From NCBI RefSeq assembly GCF_020080835.1, contig NC_058158.1, positions 35,482,305 to 35,546,304 of the forward strand: a stretch of 64,000 bases of DNA. The letters are read 5' to 3'. Below are positions 45,606 to 57,289 of this stretch, piece by piece. How positions within the stretch are numbered: the stretch's first letter is position 1; each line of letters opens with the position of its first letter. Source of the stretch: Cotesia glomerata. Taxonomy: Eukaryota > Arthropoda > Insecta > Hymenoptera > Braconidae. A program made the translations under genes and the position numbers. The notes below the pieces were generated by a model that was given only the letters and a program-made list of their open reading frames with translations, made no database searches and was not told the DNA's origin.

Positions 45606-45687
45606 GTTGCTATAACAACACTGCGAATACAAAGGTGAGCTATAAAAAATGATTGAAATCCCTAGTTTAAACGTCCGTCAACGTCAC
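45606..45687 (+). promoter_or_regulatory. X-box-like motif plus GTCC box upstream of OR8
   Basis: GTTGCTATAACAAC at 45606-45619, then after 53 nt GTCCGTCAACGTCAC (45673-45687). The second box differs only in the last bases from that of OR2 and OR3 although OR8 is distant from them. The ATG is 141 nt beyond it. Confidence 0.5.
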
Positions 45688-45813
45688 TTTAAAATGAGTG
45701 TCAGGGGGTGTAACGTCGGCCTTGAATGAAGGGCTTCAAATTTTAAAGAAAAGCACAAATTATGTCAGAAATATAATAAAAAAAAAAGTCAGAAATACAA
45801 ATCGCCTAGAACA

Positions 45814-47388
45814 ATGGACTTTTTTCACCAACCTTGTTATAAGTTATCGAGAAATTTCGCTCGGTTGATAGGTCGATGGCCTTACCAATCCAGTCTTCAG
45901 TGTTTTCTGATAGGAGTCGTTATTATTGCTGCGTATATTTTGCAAGTTGGACCTAAAGTATTAAAGTTGTTGTAAAAAAAATTTTTATTTCTTACCAATA
46001 TTAGATTATTTCTTCATTTTTCTTGCTTAAAATTCAAGAATAATTAAATTTACATTTTTTGGTTGCAGATTTTAGCCGATATTGTGCATTCCGATGATCA
46101 AGAATTGGTCCTTGAAACTTTGGCGCCCACAATAACTAACATAATGGCGTTTGCCAAATATATAAACACTTGGGTCAATGCAAAAATGGTTTGTTGTAAA
46201 AATTTTGGAAATAATTTCACTTAATTTCAGTACAATCGAATTATTACTCTCGTATTTAGCTTAAAAAACTTTTTGAAACGATTAGAGACGACTGGGAGCT
46301 CGTGACAAATAGTGAAGAAAAAGAAATTTTGAAAAGTTATGCAGAATTTGGAAAACTTTTGGCCACTGGATACGCAGGTTGAATATTTTTTACTCAAAAA
46401 AGGTTAATTTAAAATACAAAAAAAGATTTTCGAATTTTATTAAAGGGTTTGTTTACGTAACAACAATAACATTTGTAACGGAACCGGTTTTGCCGATATT
46501 AATAAACTCAGTTTTTAAAACAAACTTATCGGCTCCGCATAAATTCGCTGATCCGATGGAGTGGATAATTATTGACAAAGAAAAGTACTATTGGATACTT
46601 TTGAGCAACTCCAGTGTGTGCATTATGGTGATTTTGAGTTGTCTTATTTCTTATGATGTTATTTTTATCACTTTTGTGCATCACGCTTGTGGATTATTTG
46701 CACTTACAGGGTATTAATTACTTGAACTTACTGTTGCTCTGTTGTTTCCTTCAATGCGAGCTTTTTTCCAGACACAGGATTCAAAAATTGACTAGCGACA
46801 AGAATTTGAAAAGGTTACCTAGGAGAACCACTGTTTTGAACCGATCTCGCGATTTTCAATACAAACATTTGATATCTTGCATTAAAATTCATAAGCAAGC
46901 TTTGAAGTATGTAAAAATTTTGTATTTTAAATTAAGGTAGTTGTCGTGGAATAATATTGTCAAAAAATTAGAGATTATACGCGTCGCAAAAGTATATGAA
47001 CTTGTATGCTAAGTAATTCATAATTTTTACGCTAGACTGTGCCCGTAAAGACGTAAACTATACAGTATTTATATATGGGATATTCCCATAGAAATTTTTG
47101 TTGTCAAATTGATTGAAATTTTTTTGAGAAAAAAAAATAAAAAAAAAAGTGTCCAACTTTGAGAAAATAACGATTTTGCTAAAGAAAAATCGATTATTTT
47201 ATAGAATTGATCATATTTAATTTTTAATTTCCCGCTAAGAAAATTGAAAATTTTTTAAAATCGGGAAGTTATTGTTTTCACCCCGTTTTTCGAAAATCGA
47301 GTTTTCATCAGATCTCGACGTTTTGAGGTCCTGGAAAGCTTTCCTGACTATTTCCGCGGTGATGTCACCGTGTCTGTATGTATGTATG

Positions 47389-47475
<87 letters not shown>

Positions 47476-49279
47476 ATATATGTATGTATGTAAATCTCTC
47501 ATAACTTTTGAACGGATCATCCGATTCGATCGAAATAAGCAGCGTTTTGAAGAGTTCCTTTGTCCTTAGAATTTTGATAGTAATTTACAGAATTTAAGTC
47601 GATCAATTTTGAGAAATCTCAAGAATAAAATTTCCAAAAATTTGTTTTTTTGAAATATCCTTTAAAGGGCTGAACCGATCAATTCCAGAAACTAATCAGC
47701 TCTTCACCATAAAAAACCACGTCGATTGCCACTAGCCCGGTCAAAATCGGTTGATTTGTTCGTGAGATATCGTTGTCGATAAAAATTGGAAAAAATGTTT
47801 TTTTCAGAATTTCTATGAAATTTTTAGTCTGACCAGTTTGCGCTTAAAGATTTTTCAAAGAACTCAAAAAACTGCGTTGAATGCTGTCAATCGCGAGAAA
47901 ATTGGTTAATTCATTCAAAAGTTATTGTGGTTTGAAAATTCAAAAAATAGTGTTCTATAAAACTGCCATTAGCCTTTTGAGCTCGAAAGCACAGAACGGC
48001 GATTTATTTGAGTTCGAAGAGCTCAAAATTACACAAAAATTATATTTTTGAGCTCGAAGAGCTTAAAAAATAAGTGAATTGTTGAGCACTTAGGTATGGA
48101 GGTAACGGGAAGTTGCAAGGATGGCCTTTAGGGTCAACCGTTTTCCTAATTTTTTTTTGTGTATTTTTTCGAAAAGTTTATTCAAAAACAAAAATTTAAA
48201 AAAAAAGGTACCCAAAGGTCAATTTCAAAAAAAGTTATAGCTGTTTGAAAATAAAAAAGCCATTTTTTTTTAAAAACTCTTAACTTTCTTTGGGTTGGAC
48301 AAAAAAATTAGAAAAAATTCTCAAAAATGTCTTTCAAAGGGTCGAAAAGAATGATAAAGCTTCAGCTAAATCTAAAGGGGTCGAGTTCAAAAGTGGTCGA
48401 TTTGGCACGGAATACCCCATAGATAGATATACTCTATGTATACTTTTTCATAAATTGTTGAGCTTTAATCCGTTGTATAGGAATAATTAGACGGTCAAAA
48501 ATTTTTTTTAAACTCACAATAAATATATTAAAAGACTGTTAGTTTTTTTGTATAACTAAAAAACTAGTACAGACTGCAGAGAGCGTATGCAAATTTTTCA
48601 AATTATAAGGGTAATTGTATCACCATGTCTTTAATAAGTATACAAAAATTTAGGATTTTCTGACGCTATGACTTAACCACGATAACTACCTTAAAAGGTT
48701 CAAAATTATGTAAAATTAATTATTTGTTCAAGCTATGTAGATTTAATTGAAACAACTTTTTCGGGATGCTTCGGAATTGTCGTTGGCTTAAATTTGCCCC
48801 TCATGAGTATCACTGGAATCCAGGTTTGTTATCAAATTTATAAAATAATAAAAATTTGGAAAACTGTAATGTCCAAAAATTTTATTTTCAGATTATCGCA
48901 CAAGGAGGCACTTTGCAGCAAAAAATTAAGTATGTAATGTTCACGGGAGCTCAGATGTTGCACCTATTTTTTGAATGCTTCCTGTCTCAACGACTAACGG
49001 ATATGAGTTTCCAAATTCAAGAACACATGTATGGAAATTATTTTAATTCGAAAAATAGCTGAAATTTATTTAAAACTTACATTTTTCAATAGAGCGAACG
49101 GAAAGTGGTACAACATTTCGCCAAAATCTCAAAAACTTTTGATTTTGATGACGATGAGGTCTCAAGTTCCGTGCATACTAACAGCAGGAAAAATTATGGG
49201 CTTGTCTATTGAGAGTTTTGGGACGATGCTCAAAACCAGTGGCTCGTACTTCACAATGTTGTTGTCTTTTCAAAATTAG
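45814..49279 (+). CDS. OR8: odorant receptor with intron 8 lost
   Basis: Predicted 398-aa odorant receptor, sister to the OR7 group. Exons: 45814-45957, 46069-46188, 46260-46377, 46446-46710, 46772-46906, 48733-48823, 48892-49028 and 49093-49279 (TAG). Start MDFFHQPCYKLSRNFARLIG then RWPYQSS. Exon 2 ILADIVHSDDQELVLETLAP; exon 4 PMEWIIIDKEKYYW and HHACGLFALTG; exon 5 YKHLISCIKIHKQALK; last exon LTAGKIMGLSIESFGTMLKT, ending one codon later than relatives (LLSFQN). Fusion of exons 8 and 9 is shared with the OR7 group, so intron 8 was lost in their common ancestor. Intron 5 is 1.8 kb because of an R4 insertion. AATAAA at about 49330 may be the poly(A) signal. Confidence 0.92.
47221..48146. repeat. 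Dispersed repeat R4 in OR8 intron 5
   Basis: It has the same start (AATTTCCCGCTAAG) and end (TTTAGGGTCAACCG) as the copies after OR7b and OR7c, but is clearly more diverged from them. It contains a (TG)n run at about 47391-47459 followed by TATG repeats. Inserted between exons 5 and 6 with no effect on the coding frame. Confidence 0.55.
47391..47459. repeat. (TG)n microsatellite in OR8 intron 5
   Basis: About 34 TG dinucleotides, then ATGT repeats to about 47490. Confidence 0.9.
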
Positions 49280-50013
49280 AAATATTAATTGTTATATTTT
49301 CATTATAAACGTTGAATTATTGTTGTTTTTAATAAATATGTTGAATTGATTATTAATTAATATATTTTTTGACAGTCTTTTTTAGGGTTTTTTTTTTGGA
49401 AATAATAACATAAAAATTAAAATTTTGCAAAATTTTTTGATACTTACTCAAATTTCTCAATTTTTGGATTTATAAAAATTAAAAAAAAAAAAACTGTAGG
49501 AAAAAATTCAACGAAATAAAACTGTAAGTACTTTCACACAATTTTCACCTGAAAAAAATGTAAATATAAATTTTTGGGTGTAAAAAAATATTTTTCCAAA
49601 AATTGTGTAAAATTTTGTTTGTTAAATTTTTTTCCCTGTAAGTAAAGTTAGAAAATATGAAAATTGAAAAGAATCAATACGGAGTAACATGCTATATCCA
49701 ATTTTAGGAACAATAGTTGCCCAAGAATACTATGAACAGTATTAGAACCAAAGACTGTGCTAGCAATAGAAACCTTCAGATCTAATTTTCCGTCTAATGT
49801 TCAAAGCCTAGTATCGTTAGGCTTTTTTTCGAGCTAAAATTTCGAATCAAAAATTCAAATTTCGTGACTAGTTCCACCACGTCAGGCATTAGATACTAGG
49901 AAAAGTTGCTTCTAACAGAATTTTAAATGAGATCGATAGGCAACAATAGACCAGTCAGTCTAGTTGACTCTTAGTCCTGTGACAACCAACTAGCAACAAA
50001 GTTTTAACTAGCC
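49280..50013. other. Intergenic stretch between OR8 and OR9
   Basis: AT-rich sequence with no open frame resembling an OR exon. No good copy of the X-box/GTCC pair was seen before OR9; only ACCAACTAGCAAC, 26 nt before the ATG, faintly resembles it. This is the boundary between the two OR clades. Confidence 0.5.
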
Positions 50014-53000
50014 ATGGAGACTAACACTACTACTCCGTATCATAGAATTAATAAAATTTTTCTCAGTGTTATTGGCCAGTGGCCTCATCAGACCAAATTG
50101 TCCAAATGTATTTGTTATATTATTTTATTTTTCTTCTGTTCTACGCAAGGATATCTTCAGGTGATTAACGCGATTAGAAAAAATATATTTTTTAATTCAT
50201 TTAAATTTCTTTTCTTTTTTTTTTTTTTAACCAAACTACATAATTTTTTTGTCAGTGATAATTGAAATTATTAAAATAGTTTTAGTTTTTATTTAAAAAA
50301 ATCGGTGAATTTTTTTTTTAATATTTAGCTAAGTGACAATTCAAAAAAAAATTTTTGTGATTTATTCTTCAGTTTTAAATAATTTATTATAAAAAAATTA
50401 ACTGTGATGTTAAAGCATTTCTTATGATTAATACGATTTTTATTTATTCTACAAAAACTTCTCTAAATTCAGGATATAAATTTTATTTATTGTTAAAAAA
50501 AAATTTTAATTATTTAAAATTTTTTATTTCAAAGTTAATTATAGAAAAAAAATTTTTTTTTTTAATCTCAGACCGCTGGAATGATAGCTGCAAGAGTTGA
50601 CATCGATGTTTTTTTGGAAGCGATTCCGACAGTATTGGCCGATGTTGTTTGTGCAATAAAAATGTTCAACTTTACTGTAAATTTTAGCAAGGTATTTTTT
50701 AAAAATTAAATCAATGTGAAAATTATAATTATTAATAATTTTAAATGAACTTTATCTAATTTTTTAATTTTCTTAAAATTTTATTACGTACCTCAAGACA
50801 AAAATCTTAATCCAAAATTCAAATTTTAAGGTTTCATCCTTTAAAATTTTGTCCAAAATAGTAAATAAATAAATTAACATTTTATCCAGTGTTTAAAATT
50901 TTTAACAATAATTATTTTTTAAATAAAAAAAAAATTTAATCCTAGATGAAAAAATTACTTTTGATAATGGAAGACGACTGGAAAACTTTTTCTTCTGGTC
51001 CCGAAAATGACATTCTAAATGAATACGCCCATTTTGGAAGAAAAGTTACCATTTACTACACAGGAGCTCTTTACGGAACATTAGCACCTTTAGTAATAGT
51101 GCCAATCACTCCTCTGCTTCTGGATGTAATCGCTCCTATGAACGAAAGTTATCCAAAGCACTTAATGTTCCAACAGATAGAGTTCCTAGTAGACGCTGAA
51201 AAATATTTTTATCCTCTATTTATCCTCAATTACCTTGGCACCGTTGCGTTTTTGACCATAATTATAGCAATTGACACGATGTTGATGGTTTACATCCAAC
51301 ATGGCTGCGCTAAATTTACAATTCTTGGGTAATAACTTTGTATAAAACTCAAAAGACCGACCTCACACTTGAGATTAACAATTGACTGAATCAAAATTCG
51401 TTGAAATTTTCAGGTTGTTTTTGGACCGAATAGCCAAAAGCGCAGATCGAGAAATCAGCCGCCACAATGATAAATTTACGAATGTTGACTACAAAGATGT
51501 CGTCAAGTGCATTGCATTTCATAACCGTACAATCGAGTCCGTATTTTTCTTTAATAATAATTGTTTTTTTATTCTATTGAAAATTTTGAACTTTCTAAGC
51601 AGGTTCGCCAATCTTGTCGAAGATGCTAATTGTGTCAGTTTCCTTTCTATAATTGGAATAAATATAATAATGATGACAACTTCGGCTTTGGTGGTAAGTA
51701 TATTTTGAAAAAAAAAAATGTCTGCCTTGCCAAAATTCAAATTTTGATATTTTTACAGGCTCTGTTCAAATTCATGATGAATGAAACAGAAATAGCAGGT
51801 CGGTTTGCGTTCTTTACTTTGGGAGAAGTCTGCCATATTTTTTACAGCAGCTGGCAAGGGGAACTACTTTTGAAACACAGTGAATCAATATTTGACCGTG
51901 CGTTAGTATCGAATGAGATTTTTGATTTTTATCCTACAATAAAATATCTAGTTCTATAATTCTTAATCCTTCCACAAAATATCGCCAAAATAAATATCTT
52001 AAATAATTAAATTTTTTAATAAAACAATTCAAAACAAAAATCAGTTGTTTTGCGAGAAGTGACAGTAGCGCCTACCTCAACGCTTCGCTTATGAGGCAAG
52101 CAATAAATTTGAAACAAATTATCAATTTTATTTTAACACTTATTAATGGCATTTCAACAAATATTCGTAGCACGATTTTACTGTGTTGTGCCCTTTTATC
52201 ATGGTTTTTGTGTGTGTTTATTCGACATGTCGAAAAAAAAAAAAAAATATAAATAAATAAAAAAATAAAAAAAAAAGAAATAAAAAAAAATTTTTAAATA
52301 AAAACAATAACAATTTTTTTCTGAAATTATAATTATAGTCTACTGCAGTAGACTAACATATAAATTTGTTACCGTCCCTGATAGCCAGCGCTTTCTCAGT
52401 AAGTACACGGGAAAAAATTTCTGGGAAAATTTACGATACAACTATTGTAAAGCTGGACTATACTTTTATTACTATTAATTGTCAAATATTTTAGAAGAAA
52501 AAATACTATTTATTCATGAAAAATTACGATATTACTATTGTAAAAAGTAAGAGATGAAAATTTCCAGTGCTGCCTCTGTATCTTTCCAATAGAACTATAG
52601 CAAATTTTACAATAGTTGAATTGGAATGTTTCTCAATTAGTGTGAGTGATGGCCGTGACAGCGCTAGACTCCGAGTTTATGTAAATGTTAAATCGTATGG
52701 GTCTTAGTTTAGCTCGGATAGCGTAGAGGGAGAGTCTCTGGCTGCCACCACAGTGTTCTGGGTTCGATTCCCAGATAACACAAAAATGTTGGTTTCTTTT
52801 TTCGATTACTGTACAGGTACCAATTAGTCCAACCTTCTATCTCTCTCCCTCCCTAATATTTCTTTTAAAAAAACCAACTGTGAATTTTTACAATAGTTAA
52901 ATTGTAAAGTTCACAAACATATATTGTATAATTTGCTCTATAGTATCCGACTTTTTAAGACTCTTGCTAGTCTTATTTGTTGGATAAAATTTACAATAGT

Positions 53001-54031
53001 AGATCGTAAAAATTACTAAATGAGAAGTATAGTCCACCATTACTATTTTATGTAGTAAAAATTACAATAGTAAAATAGTAAAAACTCCTTCAATTTTCTT
53101 TCCGTGCAGTTAACTTCTAGCAGTTACGGTTAACTTAACATCAAGTTGGCGGTAATTTTTCACTCAACAACAGTTGTAAGCAAATTGACGGAAATCTACG
53201 GCCGCAACTTGAATAAAAGTTAACAATCAAACTTATAGTTAAATTTCCTTTCAACTTTACTACAATTTGACTAAAATACTTGTACAGCAAGTTTTGATAT
53301 TTATTTGCAGCGTAACTTCTAGGTAACTAATTGTTAATCACTTGCTTTGCCAAATTTTTCCGTCAAATTTGCTTCAAATTGCGGACGTAAGTTATAGGTA
53401 AGGTGGCTATCAGGGGTGTTGTTCCCTTTTATCACGGATTTTGTGTAATATTTAGTCTCGGGGATATTTTGGCCGGACATATTTTTTTGGGATATTTTGT
53501 CGGACATATTTTTTTTGGAATATTTCGTCGGGGATATTTTGTTGGAGGATCAAAACGCCTGATACCAAAATATTTACACGGTTAAAAAAATTATTTTGAT
53601 CCATTCGAATAAATTTTGAACCAAGGAACTAGTTTTGAAAAATTTTGTATTTTTGAGTCAAGTAAAAAATTCTTAATTCAAAAATATTTCTACTTGGTTA
53701 AAAATTGTTCAATATCATTTTTCTTCTCTTGAATTAAATTAATTTTTTTTAAAGCGTAATTTTCATTTAATTTGGTCAAAATTTAGTTACCAAGCAAACT
53801 GGATTGATACCTCAGTGCACTCCCAAAAACTAATGGTGCCATTTTTGTTGAGAAGTGCCATTCCTTGCCGATTGACCGCAGGAAAAATGTTCGAAATGTC
53901 TTTAAAAACTTTCAGCGTGGTAAGAAAATTACACTTTCTTCAAAAAAATTATAAAATAAACTAAAAATTTATTTTAGATTGTAAAAACATCATTTTCGTA
54001 CCTCACTGTGTTTGCATCAATGCGTGCCTAA
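50014..54031 (+). CDS. OR9: divergent odorant receptor with intron 3 lost
   Basis: Predicted 397-aa odorant receptor. Exons: 50014-50160, 50572-50691, 50946-51328 (exons 3 and 4 fused), 51414-51536, 51603-51693, 51759-51901, 53787-53919 and 53978-54031 (TAA). The fused exon is 383 nt, exactly 118 plus 265. Start METNTTTPYHRI then GQWPHQT. Exon 4 part: PLLLDVIAPMNESYPKH, FQQIEFLVDAEKYFYPL and QHGCAKFTILG. Exon 7 is 143 nt, two codons longer than in relatives. Exon 8 CRLTAGKMFEMSLKTFS and exon 9 VKTSFSYLTVFASMR show the family C-terminus. It resembles OR10-12 (NES-P, CAKF/CAMF) more than OR1-8. The exon 5 donor is GTCCGT, a weak site. Intron 7 (1.9 kb) holds repeats. Confidence 0.88.
52404..53108. 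mobile_element. Inverted-repeat element in OR9 intron 7
   Basis: The outer ends ACACGGGAAAAAATTT and AATTTTCTTTCCGTGCA are roughly complementary, as are GGACTATACTTTTATTACTA and the complement of AAGTATAGTCCACCATTACT farther in. TTTACAATAGTTGAATTG-like strings occur on both sides of a tRNA-like unit in the middle. It appears to be a MITE or fold-back with a nested SINE. Confidence 0.45.
52701..52783 (+). repeat. tRNA-like SINE head or tRNA pseudogene
   Basis: TTAGCTCGGATA (52709-52720) resembles a pol III A box, and GGTTCGATTCC (52761-52771) is a full B box inside a TCTGGGTTCGATTCCCAGA stem-loop. Spacing fits a tRNA, but a matching acceptor stem is not evident and the unit lies inside a larger repeat, so a tRNA-derived SINE is more likely than a working tRNA. 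Confidence 0.5.
53455..53545. repeat. Short tandem repeat in OR9 intron 7
   Basis: About 3.5 imperfect copies of a 28-nt unit with core GGATATTTTGTCGGACATAT. An open frame through it is a repeat artefact. Confidence 0.7.
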
Positions 54032-54731
54032 TATTACAAAGTTGAGTATTAATAACTGAATAATTATAATAAAAATAAATTTAGCACTTTGGAATGGTTG
54101 GATCGCTTTTTTATACTAAGTATCTTCGCTAAAAAAAATTTATTAAAAATTAAGATCATAAACTTAAGACTTATAGTTAATTAATCGAATTTTGTAACTT
54201 TTTTATACTCATATCTTATTATTAATATGTGTAAGTTATGTACTATGATAAATGATAATGTAATCTTTGATATTTTTCTAATTGCGAATTCATTGAAAAA
54301 TACAGAACTACAAATTTTGAATTAAAAAAAGAATTTATCTTTTTTTTTTTGGAAGAAAATTTCGTCATTTTAAAAGAAGAGAAAATTTTTTTAACGATGA
54401 AATAGAAATGTCAGTAAAATTATACTTTTTTGTATAATATAAATATGATAAAGCTTTGTAAGACTACTATGTAAAGAAGAGAATATTATTTCTGAAATTT
54501 ACGTGGTGAAACATCAAAGCAAACAGTCAGTACATTTATAACCATTGTATTATGACCTGCAGCTCATTATTTATTAAGCTGCCTTGCATCTCATTATTAT
54601 TATCAGCCTGGAGCAAAGACTTCTTACAGAATTGAAGATAAGGACATCATGATATTCAAACCAAGACATGAAGACATTAAAAGTTTCGATGGAAATAGAA
54701 CAAACAGTCACAAAACTGACACGAACTTGCG
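54032..54731. other. Intergenic stretch between OR9 and OR10
   Basis: AT-rich sequence with no OR exon and no X-box/GTCC pair. The last 200 nt before the OR10 start are less AT-rich and may be the 5'-UTR or promoter. Confidence 0.45.
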
Positions 54732-56906
54732 ATGAATATTTTTGAAACACGTCATTTTCGAGAATTCAAAGTCGTGCTTACTGTCCTTGGTCTGTGGCCT
54801 CCCCAGCCGCCTCTTCAGCGAAATTGCGCGCGAGTTTTTGTAATTTTAGCTATTTTAAGTATATTGACCGTCAAGGTAATTTTTTTTTAACTTATAAAAA
54901 TTATAAGCTTAAAAAATATTAAAAATTTTGTTGCAATAGGTGATCAAATTTTTTAAACTTATTCACGATATTGACGGTGCTATTGAATGCATGCCGATGA
55001 TTATAGTTCATCTTGTAAGTTTGACAAAGTATTTAAACTGGATCTTCAATGCTGACAAGGTACACTGAAAAAAATAGAAGAAAATTCAAAATTTTTAATT
55101 TTGCTTTGTGGTTTTCATCAATTTAAAATGTAAATTTAGCTCAAAAAAATATTCATTCATATCGAACGCGACGGCGAGACTTTGGAAGTGAGCAAAGACG
55201 TCGAGATCATGGAAAATTGGATGAATCGAATTCGAACCAGCAGCGCTTCTTATGCAAGTATGTTTAAAATTTGAACAAACCCTCAACTTTAGCCCGAAAA
55301 AATTGTTTTTTAACTGAGCAGCCAGCATATTCACTATTTTGGGGATGTTTTTCCTCGCACCAGCAGTGCCAAAAATTTTGGACATTGCCGTTCCTCTGAA
55401 TGAGTCTCGGCCTTTGGTGATGCTGTACCAAACTGAGTACTTCGTTGATGAAGAAGAATACTACGTTTATATACTGCTGCATGCGTATATGTCAGTGTCA
55501 GTTTCCGTTGTTATTCTTGTGTATTTCGACGTTCTTCTTGGCACGCATGTTCATCATGCTTGCGCAATGTTTACCATACTCAGGTAACATTGTATTGACG
55601 CTCTGAAAAAAAAATTAACTTGAACTTAAATAACTTTGAAGAATTTATTCTTCTTGATTTGAGCAGAAAAATTCTTAGACTGAGAAATTTTTCTTGGTTT
55701 AAGTAAATTTTATTTGATTCAAGACTTTTTCGTCTTGATTCGAAACAATAAAACTCATTGATATTATTTTCTTAGTTCAAAAATTTTTCCCTTGATTTAA
55801 TTTTTTTTTCTGTGTAATTTACATTACATTATTTATCTTACCTTTTATAATTATAATTATTCTTGATCAATATTATATTATGTTCAATTTATTTATATAT
55901 ATTTTTTTTTAGATCATATTTGGAAACAATACACCTCGATATTTGTAACGCTTCAGATTCCAAAAAATCTGAAATGCTCAAACGGAAAATTGTCCATTGT
56001 ATTAAAATTCATAGAAATACTCTAGAGTATGTTGACTTTTTTGGAATTGGTACAAAATGTTTGATGATATGAGTAATCAATAGTATTTTTGAACTTATTT
56101 ATTAGATTTGCCGACGAATTGGAAGCATCTTACAGTACTGCTTGGTTTATTATGCTAACATTGTGTACTTTTGTAATTACACTGACTGGGACTGTGGTTA
56201 GTACACGAATTTCATTTTTTTCAAGCATTAGTACCCACTTTGTAATTGTTCAAAAATTAATTTTTGAACCTGTATTATTCTTAAGAAAATAATAATAAAA
56301 AGAATCGGATTAAAAATATCAAATATTTCCATGAAAAATATTAATAAATAACACTTCTAAATTTTTTTCAAAATTAATAAAAAAAGAAATTGTATAAATT
56401 TAATAAAAACCGACAAAAATTCGACGAAAAATTTTCAGGCAGTTATGAAACTCGACAATCCAATGGAAGCAACAAAATTCGTCTCATTTTCACTAGGCAA
56501 CGTTTGTCATCTCTACTACACAACTTTCAAGGCTCAGATGATCATAGAGGAAAGTGAAGCAGTTTTTTATTCAGTGTCAGTTTTTAAAAATTTTTTACTT
56601 CTACAAAATTATAAAAAAATCAAAATATTTATCTTAATTCAATAAATACCATTTTTTAGTTACTTTTCTGATTGGTACGATTTCCCTCCAAAGTACCAGC
56701 GACTCTTGATCCCCATTATGATGAGAAGTAAGACTCCTTGCAGCATATCCGCAGGAAGTATATTTGTCCTGTCGATGGATTTATTCAGCTCCGTAAGTAA
56801 CAAAAAACGTCAATAAACGTTTTTGAAAACTCACAAATGGTATTTTATTTTAAAGGTAATTCAAAAAGCAATGTCTTTTTTTACACTTATATCTTCAATG
56901 TGTTGA
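54732..56906 (+). CDS. OR10: odorant receptor, 9-exon type, second clade
   Basis: Predicted 389-aa odorant receptor with all nine exons: 54732-54875, 54940-55059, 55140-55257, 55322-55583, 55913-56026, 56106-56196, 56439-56575, 56660-56792 and 56856-56906 (TGA). Start MNIFETRHFREFKVVLTVLG then LWPPQPPLQR, shared in form with OR11 and OR12. Exon 4 (262 nt, one codon shorter than in OR1-8): PLNESRPLVMLYQTEYFVDE and HHACAMFTILR. Exon 5 HCIKIHRNTLE; exon 7 KLDNPMEATKFVSFSLGN; exon 8 CSISAGSIFVLSMDLFS; exon 9 KAMSFFTLISSMC. Intron 4 has a MITE. A second set of exons 7-9 lies 2.2 kb downstream. Confidence 0.9.
55601..55817. mobile_element. Palindromic MITE (family 4) in OR10 intron 4
   Basis: The ends CTGAAAAAAAAATTAACTTG and TTGATTTAATTTTTTTTTCT are complementary, with internal AGAAAAATTCTTAG-like palindromes, as in the OR2 and OR4 copies. 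Confidence 0.5.
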
Positions 56907-57289
56907 AAACTCTTCGACGATAGTTCAATTCTCAAATGTGATATAATTATTGTAATAGTTAGCTACTTTAGGGGCTAGATAACAATTAGTGAATGAATAG
57001 AAAAATGTTTTGATAACTGTTATATTAAAAAAACAAAATAAAATTTACCAAAAAAATTTTGAAATAAATTTATTGCAGTGACTTTCAGCGAAAAATGAAC
57101 AATTGACTAAAACTTTTGTTGTAGAGAATTGAATTTCCTTCAAGAAAGGTTTCCTATAGTTTTTCCGTATTTTCAACATTTAACCTAAAATTTAGGGTTA
57201 AATAAATGACTAACAAATTATTGAAGTTTAAATAATAAAATAGTACAATTTTAATGATTTTATTACATTTTTAGAAGCAAATCGCTTTA

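Noticed and set aside
47272..47569. Open frames giving long C/V repeat peptides (also 43945-44209)
   Set aside because: They are translations of (TG)n microsatellites inside repeat R4, with no homology or splice context.
49900..50013. An X-box/GTCC module before OR9
   Set aside because: Only a short ACCAACTAGCAAC resemblance was seen, without the second box or the usual spacing.
52701..52783. A functional tRNA gene
   Set aside because: No clear acceptor stem pairing and location within a repeat; a SINE head is more likely.
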